From positions 558,001 through 622,000 of the forward strand of contig JALJCQ010000023.1 in assembly GCA_023091665.1 (NCBI GenBank): DNA of 64,000 bases. Reading direction: 5' to 3'. The first letter of the stretch is position 1. Every line of letters starts with the position of its first letter. Source of the DNA: Pythium myriotylum (lineage: Eukaryota; Oomycota; Peronosporomycetes; Pythiales; Pythiaceae). The position numbers were made by a program, and so were the translations under genes. The notes under the pieces are model-generated. The model was given only the letters and a program-made list of their open reading frames with translations, was not told the DNA's origin and did no database searches. Positions 63,860 through 64,000 of the stretch are shown here, piece after piece.

Positions 63860-64000
63860 ATGACCAACATGGCTGCAGACTCGGTAGTCGTCGCTTCGCG
63901 TCTCCACTGGACCAACCACGCGCGTCACGAGCCCATTGACACCGAGAAGGCTCTGGGACAGGTGCGTACTTTCTACGAGCGCGCCAGCTCCTACGGAGAC
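63860..64000 (+). CDS. Start of an unidentified gene, cut by the window edge
   Basis: An ATG opens a frame to the end of the window (47 codons; MTNMAADSVVVASRLHWTNH at the start, VRTFYERASSYGD at the end). A CAG-GTGCGT pair at about 63959 could be a splice donor. GC-rich codon choice resembles the other genes. Too short to recognise. A competing ATG at 63853 in another frame is less likely, since its reading frame looks less protein-like. Confidence 0.45.
   Translation, partial: MTNMAADSVVVASRLHWTNHARHEPIDTEKALGQVRTFYERASSYGD

Noticed and set aside
1..64000. CRISPR arrays, rRNA genes, prophage or intact transposase genes
   Set aside because: None seen. The window is eukaryotic nuclear DNA with spliced genes.

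Overview
The window is nuclear DNA of an oomycete (water mould), most likely a Pythium/Globisporangium- or Phytophthora-type species. The evidence is three secreted proteins of the AA17 lytic polysaccharide monooxygenase type (known from oomycetes), a phospholipase D carrying a PX domain plus extra membrane segments (the PXTM-PLD class reported from Phytophthora), oomycete-type initiator elements (GCTCATTCC-like) just upstream of several start codons, and dense genes with few, very short introns (57-80 bases, nearly all GT-AG). The genus is inference.

Layout. 1-12.3 kb is housekeeping: a SET-domain histone methyltransferase (-), a TTC27/Emw1-like TPR protein (-), the splicing factor SYF2 (+, six exons), pyridoxal 5'-phosphate synthase PDX1 (+), an mpaB-type membrane oxygenase (+) and a membrane-anchored histidine acid phosphatase (-, seven exons). 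13.6-25.8 kb holds a small hypothetical protein with a PP1-docking-like motif (+), an Na+/H+ exchanger (+), a DysF-PH-PIPK lipid kinase fusion (+), a two-DEP-domain protein (-) and a neutral ceramidase without a visible signal peptide (+). 26.1-41.1 kb holds an ABCC transporter (+), a coiled-coil protein ending in a CxxC element (+), an unrecognised acidic protein (-) and the PXTM-type phospholipase D (+). Lipid signalling and membrane proteins are therefore over-represented (PIPK, PLD, ceramidase, DEP, START-FYVE).

41.3-48.7 kb is an accessory island. It has three AA17 LPMO paralogs (two minus-strand copies 6,358 bases apart flanking a plus-strand copy), a small acidic secreted protein with a repeated NKIxFDV motif, a 26-base poly-C run, a perfect 47-base-arm palindrome and long gene-poor stretches. 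The two outer LPMO genes share a 248-base identical 3' tract but have different signal peptides and 5' flanks, which suggests gene conversion or recent recombination.

49.5-64 kb returns to ordinary genes: an MSS51-C-like protein (-), two tandem nucleoredoxin-like proteins (+), a mitochondrial class III CoA-transferase (+), a weak PX-like fragment (-), a START-FYVE protein (+), a disordered hypothetical protein (+), a tandem CCCH-type 'WRKY19-like' zinc-finger protein (-) and the start of an unidentified gene running off the right edge.

All exon boundaries were placed by eye from reading frame, GT/AG signals and expected family sequence. None has been checked against transcripts.
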